Shown piece after piece: positions 1 to 7,711 of a stretch of DNA of 64,000 bases (position 1 is its first letter; each line of letters starts with the position of its first letter). The DNA comes from Gluconobacter thailandicus F149-1 = NBRC 100600. Lineage in GTDB: Bacteria; Pseudomonadota; Alphaproteobacteria; Acetobacterales; Acetobacteraceae. The notes beneath the pieces were generated by a model. The model made no database searches. It saw only the letters and a program-made list of their open reading frames with translations, and was not told the origin of the DNA. Where the stretch lies: NCBI RefSeq assembly GCF_000964465.1, contig NZ_BANH01000002.1, positions 52,596 through 116,595 of the forward strand, read 5' to 3'. The translations under genes and the position numbers were made by a program.

Positions 1-276
1 CATTCTTCGCTGGAACGTCTTCGCTTCTACCCGCTCGACCAAATCAAACTGGATAGGGGCTTTATCAAGGGGCTGGGTGAAAACGATCGTGCCAACGAAG
101 TCATGTCTGCCGTATTGGCTCTTGCCCGCGCCCTGAACATAACAACCTGTGCAAAAGGCGTAGAAACAGAATACCAGATGGCATTTCTGGATGCGTATGG
201 TTGCGAGGAAGTACAGGGATACCTGCTGGGTTCACCCGTTCGGGACCAGACACAACCGACGTCTCAGCCGATATAA
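1..276 (+). CDS. EAL-domain (c-di-GMP phosphodiesterase-type) protein, C-terminal end only
   Basis: The first 91 codons of the window, in frame 1, run open from the window edge to a TAA at 274-276. They encode the last third of an EAL domain: the DxIKxDRxFI strand (PLDQIKLDRGFI, about residues 11-22), the GVET helix and the GCxxxQGYLLGxP ending. EAL domains hydrolyse cyclic di-GMP to pGpG; whether this protein also carries GGDEF or sensory domains lies outside the window. Odd point: the conserved EGVE motif reads KGVE (codon 154-156 is AAA), so a conserved active-site Glu is missing and the domain may bind rather than hydrolyse c-di-GMP. The family assignment is firm; the activity is uncertain. 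Confidence 0.85.
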   Translation, partial: HSSLERLRFYPLDQIKLDRGFIKGLGENDRANEVMSAVLALARALNITTCAKGVETEYQMAFLDAYGCEEVQGYLLGSPVRDQTQPTSQPI

Positions 277-279
277 AAA

Positions 280-301
280 AAGCCCCGGGATGCCGGGGCT
301 T
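280..301. terminator. Bidirectional rho-independent terminator
   Basis: A 9-bp GC-rich stem (AAGCCCCGG / CCGGGGCTT) with a 4-nt loop, flanked by an A-run on the left and A-rich sequence on the right. It sits between the EAL gene (ends 276) and the convergent LpxR-like gene (ends 321) and can serve both. Confidence 0.85.
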
Positions 302-320
302 AAAAAACAGTCTGCGGTGA

Positions 321-1325
321 TCAGAACTTCACGGAAAGCTTTATCGATCCGTAGTTGAAGAGACCCGCCTTCTGGGTCTTGAACTGGGCAGTCTGCCAGT
401 TCTGGCTGTAGGATAGGCGCACGCCGTGCCACATAACAGCGACACCCGCGTGAATTTCACCCACATCCCAGACCTTGTCGACATGCGGCGCGTTCGCACG
501 GACGGTGCTGCCCTGGAGGCTGGAGTCGTATCCAACTGCCTGACCTTCGACACCGCCATAGAAATACCACGCTAGCGGGCGAGTCGCACGGAAAGCATCC
601 GTCCCGTCCGTTCCTGGGCCGATGGTCGAGTTTCCGAAATCACTGTTCAGACCCTGACCGATACGGAAAGTCGCAGCGGCATCAGCATAGGTCCGATAGT
701 CGCCTGCAGCGCCAGATACGGCGGGCAGCACATCCATTCCAACGCCGTAGAGACTCACAATCGGTAGACGCCAGATACGACCTGCCTGAATCTGCATAAT
801 CGGCTGGTTGGCAAGCTGATGGCTCCAGCCCTTGTTGGGCGTATCACTGATCAGATTGTGAAAACCGTTCTGAACCTGACGGCCCAGACCGGCTGGTCCC
901 ATGACGCCAAACTGGATTCCCATGACCGTACGGGAAAGATCCGTGTCGTTAATAAGGTTGACTGTTCCAAGCATCAGCCCTGCGTAGGGACGGTCACCTT
1001 GCGGCGGCTGGGCCATCTGTGTTTGACGCGGCGTGAAGATCAACTGCTGCAGCCCGATGCTGATGCGCTGCTGACCATTGCCCATCAGAAAGTGATTCAG
1101 ATTCGCAAAAGGAAGCGGCAGATTGTCAGTACCAGACGTCCAGTTAATGCGCAGACCCGAAGTATAATACTGGTCTGACGTTCCCTTGAGCGTTGAAACT
1201 GCGTCGTTTTCGCCCTGAATGGTCCAGGTGCCGTACGGATCCTGAAGAGGGGTCGCCATGGCGGACGAAGATGCCAGTGCAAGCAGGGCTGTTGCCCCAA
1301 GGGAAAAAGTCAGTCGGGTCTGCAT
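321..1325 (-). CDS. LpxR-like outer-membrane lipid A 3'-O-deacylase (DUF2219 family)
   Basis: A 334-residue protein with an N-terminal signal peptide (hydrophobic stretch about residues 7-22, probable cleavage after AMA) followed by an outer-membrane beta-barrel pattern ending in Phe. It matches the LpxR/DUF2219 family: the N-terminal ENDxxxxT signature with SDQYYTSGLR behind it, a central GDRPYAG block, and a GFHN segment with GWSHQL that carries the His expected as catalytic. LpxR removes the 3'-acyloxyacyl chain of lipid A in the outer membrane. I chose the ATG at 1325 because GAGG lies 5 nt upstream; the longer GTG start at 1331 would overlap that ribosome binding site. No partner gene is adjacent; kdsB, also for LPS, is 3.4 kb away. 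Confidence 0.8.
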   Translation of the reverse strand: MQTRLTFSLGATALLALASSSAMATPLQDPYGTWTIQGENDAVSTLKGTSDQYYTSGLRINWTSGTDNLPLPFANLNHFLMGNGQQRISIGLQQLIFTPRQTQMAQPPQGDRPYAGLMLGTVNLINDTDLSRTVMGIQFGVMGPAGLGRQVQNGFHNLISDTPNKGWSHQLANQPIMQIQAGRIWRLPIVSLYGVGMDVLPAVSGAAGDYRTYADAAATFRIGQGLNSDFGNSTIGPGTDGTDAFRATRPLAWYFYGGVEGQAVGYDSSLQGSTVRANAPHVDKVWDVGEIHAGVAVMWHGVRLSYSQNWQTAQFKTQKAGLFNYGSIKLSVKF

Positions 1326-1602
1326 GGGCACCTCTGTATCTCGCGCACGATCAGGGTCTTGGGGCTTGTATTGCGCCTGTATGTCATTTCCAGACTATGA
1401 AGCAAAGCCTTGTAGTATGCGTGACAATCTTAAAATCCACGCGAGTTCTGCCTTTCCATCACTTTCGTTGTGGCAGTGGGGCAAAAAAGCATGCTAGTGA
1501 TTCCCTTAGAGGAAGGCGCTGGCGCTGACCTCACCTTTTTTGAAATACGTCACGGCAGGGAATTGAAGCCCTCCGCGGCGCCCCAGTCTCGGGATTAGAC
1601 CG

Positions 1603-2307
1603 TTGAGAAACAACAGAACCGACCGCAGCTTTAACTCACCTCGCCGCGGCGGGTTTGACGGGGACTATTCGTCCCAGCCGTCCTATGGTGACCGTGGTGG
1701 CTTCGGTGGCGGCGGTGGTGGCGGCGGATTCGGCGCACCTCGTCGCGGTGCAGGCAGCAGCTTCGTCACAGCATCCGGCCCAGAAATCAGCTCCCGCGTT
1801 AAGTGGTTCAACACAGAGAAGGGCTTCGGCTTCGTTGAACTGGCTGACGGCTCCGGCGATGTGTTCCTGCACGCCAACGCTCTTGGCAATGCTGGCGTAA
1901 GCAGCGTCAACCCGGGTGCAACCGTCGTTGTTCGCATCGGCCAGGGCCCGAAGGGTCGCCAGGTTGCGGAAGTTCTTTCCGTTGACGAAAGCACGGCTGA
2001 AGCACCGCGTCCGCGCGCTCAGTTCGGTGCTCCGCAGCAGCCGCGCTTCGGTGCTCCGTCCGCTCGTCCGGGCCGTCCGGCTCCTGACCTGTCCGACGCA
2101 CAGGACATCCGTGGCACCGTGAAGTGGTACAACTCCACAAAGGGCTTCGGCTTCATTACGCCTGATTCCGGCGGCAAGGACATCTTCGTCCACGCTTCTG
2201 CTCTCGAGCGTTCCCAGCTTGCTACCCTCGACGAAGGCCAGACGATCAACGTCAAGGTTGTTCAGGGTCAGAAGGGTCCGGAAGCTGCAGTCATCAGCGC
2301 TGACTGA
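1603..2307 (+). CDS. Protein with two cold-shock domains and a Gly/Arg-rich N-terminus
   Basis: 234 residues. Two cold-shock (OB-fold, nucleic-acid-binding) domains are plain: the first about residues 63-128 with RVKWFNTEKGFGFV and DVFLHANAL, the second about residues 168-233 with TVKWYNSTKGFGFI and DIFVHASAL; these contain the RNP1 (KGFGFV/I) and RNP2 (VFLHA / IFVHA) motifs. They are joined by a Pro/Ala/Arg linker. The first 60 residues are disordered, with Arg/Ser and an uninterrupted Gly run (about residues 34-43) resembling RGG-type RNA-binding tails. The likely start is TTG at 1603, preceded weakly by GGGA; no ATG is available in frame before domain 1. Likely an RNA chaperone. A strong terminator follows 33 nt after the stop, so the gene is monocistronic. 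Confidence 0.85.
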   Translation: MRNNRTDRSFNSPRRGGFDGDYSSQPSYGDRGGFGGGGGGGGFGAPRRGAGSSFVTASGPEISSRVKWFNTEKGFGFVELADGSGDVFLHANALGNAGVSSVNPGATVVVRIGQGPKGRQVAEVLSVDESTAEAPRPRAQFGAPQQPRFGAPSARPGRPAPDLSDAQDIRGTVKWYNSTKGFGFITPDSGGKDIFVHASALERSQLATLDEGQTINVKVVQGQKGPEAAVISAD

Positions 2308-2340
2308 TCCAGCTTCGGCACTTTGCTGAATGAATAGAAA

Positions 2341-2374
2341 AACCGCCGTGGAATAAATCCACAGCGGTTTTTTT
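2341..2374 (+). terminator. Rho-independent terminator of the cold-shock gene
   Basis: A near-perfect stem AACCGCCGTGGA / TCCACAGCGGTT (one mismatch) with a 5-nt loop and a run of seven T at the 3' side, 33 nt after the stop codon at 2307. Confidence 0.92.
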
Positions 2375-2453
2375 GTGCCTGTATGATCGAGAATGACAGC
2401 TGGCGAAATAAGGCGACCTTCCGCGCCTTTCAGAAAGCTGGCGATTCTACGAT

Positions 2454-2948
2454 TTAGTAATCGCGTCCCTTGCTGCGGATCAGCCTTGCCTTGTCTCGCT
2501 GCCAGTCCCGCTCAGCAATAGCATGACGTTTGTCCTCTTTCTTGCGTCCCTGCCCCAGCCCGATCGTTACTTTCGCGACTCCACGAGCATTAAAGTGGAT
2601 ATCTAACGGCACCAGCGATGCACCTGCACGCGTTACAGCAGACAGGTAATGGGCAATCTGTTTTTTGTGCATCAGCAGCTTACGAGGCGCTCTTGGTTCA
2701 AAACGAGACAGAACACCACCCTGATACTCAGGAATATAGGCATTGAAGAGCCAGATCTCTCCGTCACGCTCTGCCGCATAGGCTTCCGTGATGGTTGAGC
2801 GACCTAATCTGAGGCTTTTCACCTCAGGGCCTTTCAGAACAATACCCGCTTCCGTGGTTTCAAGAATCGTATAGTCGAACCGGCCTTTACGGTTCTGAGC
2901 GACGATCCCATGAGAAATCATGCCGCTCTTCTCTTTTTTTCCGGCCAT
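2454..2948 (-). CDS. smpB: SsrA (tmRNA)-binding protein SmpB
   Basis: 164 residues, full length for SmpB. Recognisable are NRKGRFDYTI (usually N-RKARHDY) near residue 19, GIVLKGPEVKSLRLG, the central YIPEYQGG region and the basic C-terminal tail (GRKKEDKRHAIAERDWQRDKARLIR). SmpB binds tmRNA and delivers it to stalled ribosomes for trans-translation, so that tagged proteins go to ClpXP, whose genes are also in this window. It is the last gene of the kdsB-pheA-dapA-smpB run, 9 nt after dapA. Confidence 0.96.
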   Translation of the reverse strand: MAGKKEKSGMISHGIVAQNRKGRFDYTILETTEAGIVLKGPEVKSLRLGRSTITEAYAAERDGEIWLFNAYIPEYQGGVLSRFEPRAPRKLLMHKKQIAHYLSAVTRAGASLVPLDIHFNARGVAKVTIGLGQGRKKEDKRHAIAERDWQRDKARLIRSKGRDY

Positions 2949-2957
2949 CTAGAAATA

Positions 2958-3836
2958 TCAGTCCAATAGATCGAGAGAGCGCAGGGCGGCGTCGATTGCC
3001 TTGCGCGTTGCATCCTGAGGCTCAACCAGCGGCAAACGCAACGTGGCTGTGCATAGACCCAGTCTGGACATAGCGTATTTCACTGGCCCAGGGTTGCTTT
3101 CCATAAACATGGCATCATGCAGGGGGGAAAGACGGTCCTGAAGGGCAATGGCGTCCTTCACACGTCCTTCGTTCCAGGCGGCATGCATCTGTGCACAGAG
3201 ATCCGGTACAACGTTGGACGTCACACCGATGCACCCATCGCCACCAGCAGCCAAAAATGAAACAACCGTGTTGTCGTCTCCGGAAAGCTGATTGAGCGGC
3301 TTCTTCACATGACGACGCACGGCAATCGGGCGCGCCATGTTGGCGGTCGCGTCCTTCACGCCCACGATGTTCGGATGCTCGCCCAGACGGCCCAGAGTTT
3401 CAGGCGTCAGGTCCACAACGGAACGGCCGGGAATGCAATACAGATACATCGGCAGCGGGGCTGCATCCGCAATCGCCATGAAATGGCGGTAAAGCCCTTC
3501 CTGCGTCGGCTTGTTGTAATAAGGCACGACGACCAGCAGGCTATTCGCGCCCACAGAATGAGCATGCTTTGCCATCTGAACAGCTTCGGATGTGCTATTT
3601 GAACCCGCACCCGCCATGACAGGCACACGCCCGTTGGATGTCTCGACGCAGTGCGCGATGATCTGACCATGCTCTTCATGAGACAGGGTCGGGCTTTCAC
3701 CCGTAGTCCCTGCTGGAACAAGACCGCTGGTGCCAGCTTTGATCTGGCGCTCGATGAGCTTTGTCGCCACACCAAAATCGATACGGCCATCCGTATCCAT
3801 CGGGGTAATCAGAGCCGTCAGCGACCCCTGATACAT
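2958..3836 (-). CDS. dapA: 4-hydroxy-tetrahydrodipicolinate synthase
   Basis: DapA condenses pyruvate and aspartate semialdehyde in the lysine/diaminopimelate pathway (cytoplasm). From the preferred start the product is 292 residues, the usual DapA length. Visible are LTALITPM at the N-terminus, GTTGESPTL (substrate phosphate-like loop), the catalytic Tyr in VPYYNKP, and YCIPGRS followed by GVKDAT with the Schiff-base Lys. I chose ATG 3836 because GGAG lies 7 nt upstream and the mature sequence begins there; an in-frame ATG at 3908 would add 24 residues and overlap the pheA stop as ATGA, so an extended form is possible. Confidence 0.95.
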   Translation of the reverse strand: MYQGSLTALITPMDTDGRIDFGVATKLIERQIKAGTSGLVPAGTTGESPTLSHEEHGQIIAHCVETSNGRVPVMAGAGSNSTSEAVQMAKHAHSVGANSLLVVVPYYNKPTQEGLYRHFMAIADAAPLPMYLYCIPGRSVVDLTPETLGRLGEHPNIVGVKDATANMARPIAVRRHVKKPLNQLSGDDNTVVSFLAAGGDGCIGVTSNVVPDLCAQMHAAWNEGRVKDAIALQDRLSPLHDAMFMESNPGPVKYAMSRLGLCTATLRLPLVEPQDATRKAIDAALRSLDLLD

Positions 3837-3904
3837 GCCCGTCTCCACCATCGTCTCGCCTCTGCTCATCATGCGTTCCATCCTGCTCTTCCGATCCGCC
3901 AGCG

Positions 3905-4741
3905 TCATGTGCCGGAACGAGCAAGACTGCGTGGGTATGCACCCAGAATCTTCAAATTGTCGCTGGACTGCTCCAGCTCTTTCAAAGCGGCGGCAAGCGC
4001 AGGCTGCTCCGGATGCCCTTCGACATCCATCAGGAACTGCGTCGCCGTGAAAGAGCCGTTCAGCATGTAGCTCTCAATTCGGGTCATGTTTATACCATGC
4101 CGCGAAAATCCACCCAATGCCGCGTACAGCGCACCTGCCGTGTTTCCAACCCGCATCAGAAGTGTGGTCAATGTGTCGTCCCGGCTGACGTCCGGAAATT
4201 TCGGCACAGGCGCTACACGATAAAACCGTGTGGTATTGTGTGCGGCATCTTCAACATTCTGCCGCAGAACCGTCAGGCCATTCAGTTCGCCGGCAAGAGA
4301 AGACGCAATGGCAGCATCCTCTTTGCGTCCCCATTTCGCCACCATTTCGGCAGCCCCGGCTGTATCGAACTCCGGCACGGCTTCAAGATTCAGCTCACGA
4401 ATGAGCTTGCGGACCTGCCCGAGCGCTACCGGATGCGTATGCAGACGTCGGATATCGGAGATTTCAGCGCCCGGAACAGCCAGCAGGCAGTGCTCAACAC
4501 GCTGGAAATGCTCTCCGACAATGTGTAGCCCAGCGTCCGGCAGCAAAGAGTGAATATCCGGCACACGCCCGGCGAGAGAATTTTCACAGGCCAGCAGCGC
4601 TTCATCCGCGCGACCCTCATGAACAGCCTCGATCGCAGCCGCAAAGCTTGGGCATGGGAGGGTCGTCCAACCAGGGCGGCCCTGACGGCACGCGAGGTCC
4701 GAATAGGCGCCAGGCTGCCCCTGAAAAGCAATTACCGGCAT
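3905..4741 (-). CDS. pheA: Prephenate dehydratase
   Basis: 278 residues, monofunctional prephenate dehydratase: it converts prephenate to phenylpyruvate in phenylalanine synthesis. N-terminal IAFQGQPGAYSDLA, then the catalytic NTTRFYRV motif around residue 165 (Thr-Arg-Phe), then a C-terminal ACT domain with GALYAALGGFSRHGINMTRIES that should bind phenylalanine for feedback inhibition. There is no chorismate mutase domain. Its ATG shares one base with the kdsB stop (TGATG) and its own stop overlaps the upstream in-frame dapA ATG, pointing to translational coupling. Confidence 0.95.
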   Translation of the reverse strand: MPVIAFQGQPGAYSDLACRQGRPGWTTLPCPSFAAAIEAVHEGRADEALLACENSLAGRVPDIHSLLPDAGLHIVGEHFQRVEHCLLAVPGAEISDIRRLHTHPVALGQVRKLIRELNLEAVPEFDTAGAAEMVAKWGRKEDAAIASSLAGELNGLTVLRQNVEDAAHNTTRFYRVAPVPKFPDVSRDDTLTTLLMRVGNTAGALYAALGGFSRHGINMTRIESYMLNGSFTATQFLMDVEGHPEQPALAAALKELEQSSDNLKILGAYPRSLARSGT

Positions 4742-5466
4742 CAGACCAGTCCTCTCACTCGTTCCAGATCCTCAGGTGTATCAACCCCCTGAGGGGCATG
4801 TTCGATACGCGCGCACCCAATGGTCATTCCGGCTTCCAGCGCACGAAGCTGCTCCAGACTTTCCCGCCGCTCCAATGCAGAGGGAGGCAGAGACACAAAG
4901 CGTTCAAGCGCTTCCCGACGCCATGCGTACACGCCGACATGATGCCAGTGCAGCCCAGCGCCCCATGGAATTGGCAGGCGCGAAAAATAGAGTGCCCGTG
5001 CGACAGAAGCGTCCCCGAAGTCACAGGCGATTTTCACCACCTGTTCAGCATTTCGTTCCCATTCACTCTGCACAGGAGCGGCAAGTGTTCCGATATCGAA
5101 GCCATCATTTTCCAAAGGCTCAAGAACAGCCTTCAGACTGGCAGGCTCGATAAGCGGCAAGTCACCCTGAAGGTTGATGACCACATCATGTTCGCCAGCG
5201 GGATCAACCTGCTGAAGGGCCGCATGAACACGATCCGAACCGCTGGCCAAGGACGAGTCGGTCAGGACACCCTGAACGCCTTCCAGTCCACTGACCGCGT
5301 TGAGAATGTCCTGATCACCGGCGGCGACCACCACTTTCCCGATTTTTGCCTCAAGAGCCCGTTTCGCAACACGGACAATCATGGGAAGACCGCCAATATC
5401 TGCAAGGGGCTTGCGTGGAAGGCGGGTCGAGGCAAGTCTGGAGGGAATGACGATGATCGGACGCAT
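4741..5466 (-). CDS. kdsB: 3-deoxy-manno-octulosonate (KDO) cytidylyltransferase
   Basis: 241 residues. KdsB makes CMP-KDO for the inner core of lipopolysaccharide. The N-terminal nucleotide-binding segment IIVIPSRLASTRLPRKPL, the INLQGDLPLIEP motif near residue 100 (metal/sugar contact) and the GVYAWRREAL block are all in place. I chose ATG 5466 because AGAAGGG precedes it by 2-4 nt and the protein then begins directly with the conserved strand; a longer frame to 5547 would run into hisN on the other strand. First gene of the leftward operon with pheA, dapA and smpB. Confidence 0.95.
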   Translation of the reverse strand: MRPIIVIPSRLASTRLPRKPLADIGGLPMIVRVAKRALEAKIGKVVVAAGDQDILNAVSGLEGVQGVLTDSSLASGSDRVHAALQQVDPAGEHDVVINLQGDLPLIEPASLKAVLEPLENDGFDIGTLAAPVQSEWERNAEQVVKIACDFGDASVARALYFSRLPIPWGAGLHWHHVGVYAWRREALERFVSLPPSALERRESLEQLRALEAGMTIGCARIEHAPQGVDTPEDLERVRGLV

Positions 5467-5540
5467 GGCCCTTCTGATGCCGCCCGCCTGATCGGGCGTC
5501 AATCTCACTGTGGGCTTTCTGACGGAAATTGAAGGAAAAT

Positions 5541-6335
5541 ATGACACAAACAGTTCTGAACAAGGCGCTTGCCGTCGCCGAAGCCTGTGCCGATGCCGCC
5601 CGCAGGACTGTCATCCCCCATTTCCGGACATCTTTACAGGCCGATGCGAAGTCCGATGACAGCCCCGTCACCGTTGCGGATCGTGCGGCTGAAAAGGTCA
5701 TGCGGTCCATTCTGGAAGAGGCCCTCCCTGACCACGCCATTCTTGGCGAGGAAAGCGGCATGAGTGGACATGAGGGCGACTGGCTCTGGGTTCTCGACCC
5801 GATTGACGGAACACGCGCTTTCCTGACAGGACGCCCGACCTTCGGCACCCTGATTTCGCTTTTTCATAATGGCCGCCCGGTGCTGGGTCTGATTGACCAG
5901 CCTCTCACAGGGGAACGCTGGATTGGTGTGAAAGGACAGAAAACCCGCTTCGTCTCAGATCGCCTTCCTGGAAAAATCGGAACACGCCTCTGCCCGGGAC
6001 TGAAAGAGGCCGAACTGTCCTGCACCTCCCCTGAAATCATGACCCCTACCCATACGCCGCGCTTTACCAACCTTCAGAAGCACGTCCGGCGCACGTCCTG
6101 GGGCGGGGACTGCTACGCCTACGGACTGCTGGCACTCGGCCAGATTGACGTCATTGCAGAATGCACGATGAACCCTTGGGACTGGGGCGCTCTGGTGCCC
6201 GTTATCGAGGGCGCGGGAGGCAGCATCACAGACTGGCAGGGCCAGCCTCTCAGACTCGATAGTGACGGAACGGTTCTGGCCTGTGGCAACCCTGCCCTGC
6301 TCACAGAAATCGTGAGCCATCTTTCCCATCCGTGA
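5541..6335 (+). CDS. hisN: Histidinol-phosphatase, inositol-monophosphatase type
   Basis: 264 residues of the Mg-dependent IMPase fold. Metal-site motifs are complete: GEESG (about residue 73), WVLDPIDGTRAF (about 88-99) and WDWGALVPVIEGAGG (about 213). The extended sequence DPIDGTRAFLTGRPTFGTLISL is typical of the HisN branch that dephosphorylates histidinol-phosphate, rather than of SuhB or CysQ. The start at ATG 5541 has GAAGGA 4 nt upstream. It is divergent from kdsB with a 74-bp shared promoter region. Substrate assignment rests on motif resemblance. Confidence 0.82.
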   Translation: MTQTVLNKALAVAEACADAARRTVIPHFRTSLQADAKSDDSPVTVADRAAEKVMRSILEEALPDHAILGEESGMSGHEGDWLWVLDPIDGTRAFLTGRPTFGTLISLFHNGRPVLGLIDQPLTGERWIGVKGQKTRFVSDRLPGKIGTRLCPGLKEAELSCTSPEIMTPTHTPRFTNLQKHVRRTSWGGDCYAYGLLALGQIDVIAECTMNPWDWGALVPVIEGAGGSITDWQGQPLRLDSDGTVLACGNPALLTEIVSHLSHP

Positions 6336-6393
6336 ACGATGCGTTAGGCATGACGCCCCGGTGATCATGGGCCGGGACAGGTTGGAATGAGAG

Positions 6394-6424
6394 CCGGAGC
6401 CTTCCGGTTCAGGACCGGGACGGA
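6394..6424 (+). promoter_or_regulatory. Two mutually exclusive hairpins just before the serA ribosome binding site
   Basis: CCGGA-GCCT-TCCGG (6394-6407) and CCGGT-TCAGG-ACCGG (6404-6418) share the central CCGG, so only one can form at a time; the second ends directly at the likely ribosome binding site GGGACGG. Visible in sequence; a regulatory role is only inference. Confidence 0.35.
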
Positions 6425-6427
6425 AAT

Positions 6428-7675
6428 ATGGACGCGCAATTCTCTCTCCCCAAGAACAAGATCCGCATTCTCCTGCTTGAAGGCATCCATGAGAGTGCTG
6501 TCGAGCATTTCAATGTGCAGGGTTATGCAGAGGTCACACGCCTGAAAGGCGCCCTTGAAGGCGATGCCCTCAAGGAAGCGCTTCAGGGCGTACACATGGT
6601 GGGGATCCGCAGTCGGACGCAGCTCACACAGGAGGTCATCGAATCCGCTGACCGCCTGATGGCCATTGGCTGCTTCTGCATCGGAACAAATCAGGTCGAT
6701 CTGGAAGCCGCCCGTATGGCGGGCATCCCGGTCTTCAATGCCCCGTACAGCAACACACGCTCTGTCGCCGAGCTGGTGATGGGCGAAGTCGTCATGCTGA
6801 TGCGCCGCATCCCGTCCCGTTCCGAGCAGTGCCATCAGGGTGGCTGGGACAAATCTGCCATCAATGCATGGGAAGTTCGCGGCAAGACACTGGGTATCGT
6901 CGGTTATGGCTCTATCGGCTCGCAGCTTTCCGTTCTGGCCGAAGCCTTTGGCATGCGCGTCCTGTATTACGATATCATGCCACGCCTTCCGCACGGCAAT
7001 GCTGTGGCCGTTGCAACGCTGAAAGACCTTCTGGCCCAGTCAGACGTCGTCACCCTGCATGTTCCGCAGACGCCGGATACGAACCTGCTGATTGGCGAGG
7101 CCGAAATCCGGGCGATGAAGCCCAATTCCATCCTGCTCAACAACGCCCGCGGCAATGTCGTGGATCTGGACGCCCTGGCTGCGGCTCTCAAAGATGGCCA
7201 TCTGATGGGTGCCGGCGTGGACGTCTTCCCGGTGGAGCCGAAGATTGCCGGCGAGCGTTTTGTCTCTCCGCTGCAGGGCCTCGAGAACGTTCTTCTCACT
7301 CCGCATATTGGTGGTTCCACCATGGAAGCCCAGGAGCGGATTGGTGTTGAAGTCGCTCGCAAGCTTGTTGACTACTCGGATGTCGGCTCCACCATTGGTG
7401 CCGTAAATTTTCCGAGCGTACAGCTTCCGGAGCGGCCGCGTGGCACGCGTTTCATGCATGTGCACGCCAACCGTCCAGGCATCATGCGTCAGATCAACGA
7501 ACTGTTCGCAGCCGAGAACTGCAATGTCACGGCCCAGTATCTGCAAACGGATGGTGAAGTCGGTTACGTCGTCGTTGAAGCCGAATCGACTGGCCCTGAC
7601 ATGGACCAGCACCTGCTGGACGGCCTGCGCGCCATGGACGGCACGCTTCGTGCCCGCCTGATTTACCAGCGTTAA
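6428..7675 (+). CDS. serA: D-3-phosphoglycerate dehydrogenase
   Basis: 415 residues, the length of the E. coli-type SerA with one C-terminal ACT domain. It oxidises 3-phosphoglycerate with NAD, the first step of serine synthesis. Seen: the substrate-domain IRSRTQLT, the Rossmann motif GIVGYGSIGSQ (about residues 156-166), the catalytic Arg in NNARGNVVDLDAL, the acidic partner region VDVFPVEP and the catalytic His in LTPHIGGST. The last 80 residues (HVHANRPGIMRQINELFA) are an ACT domain, expected to bind serine. ATG 6428 is preceded by GGGACGGAAAT. Confidence 0.96.
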   Translation: MDAQFSLPKNKIRILLLEGIHESAVEHFNVQGYAEVTRLKGALEGDALKEALQGVHMVGIRSRTQLTQEVIESADRLMAIGCFCIGTNQVDLEAARMAGIPVFNAPYSNTRSVAELVMGEVVMLMRRIPSRSEQCHQGGWDKSAINAWEVRGKTLGIVGYGSIGSQLSVLAEAFGMRVLYYDIMPRLPHGNAVAVATLKDLLAQSDVVTLHVPQTPDTNLLIGEAEIRAMKPNSILLNNARGNVVDLDALAAALKDGHLMGAGVDVFPVEPKIAGERFVSPLQGLENVLLTPHIGGSTMEAQERIGVEVARKLVDYSDVGSTIGAVNFPSVQLPERPRGTRFMHVHANRPGIMRQINELFAAENCNVTAQYLQTDGEVGYVVVEAESTGPDMDQHLLDGLRAMDGTLRARLIYQR

Positions 7676-7711
7676 CCATCTAGTAATATGTTCTGGCTAC
7701 GATCTCGTCCC

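Noticed and set aside
1326..1602. Promoter or small RNA in the LpxR/cold-shock gap
   Set aside because: No convincing -35/-10 pair or stable structure stood out by eye; I cannot support a feature.
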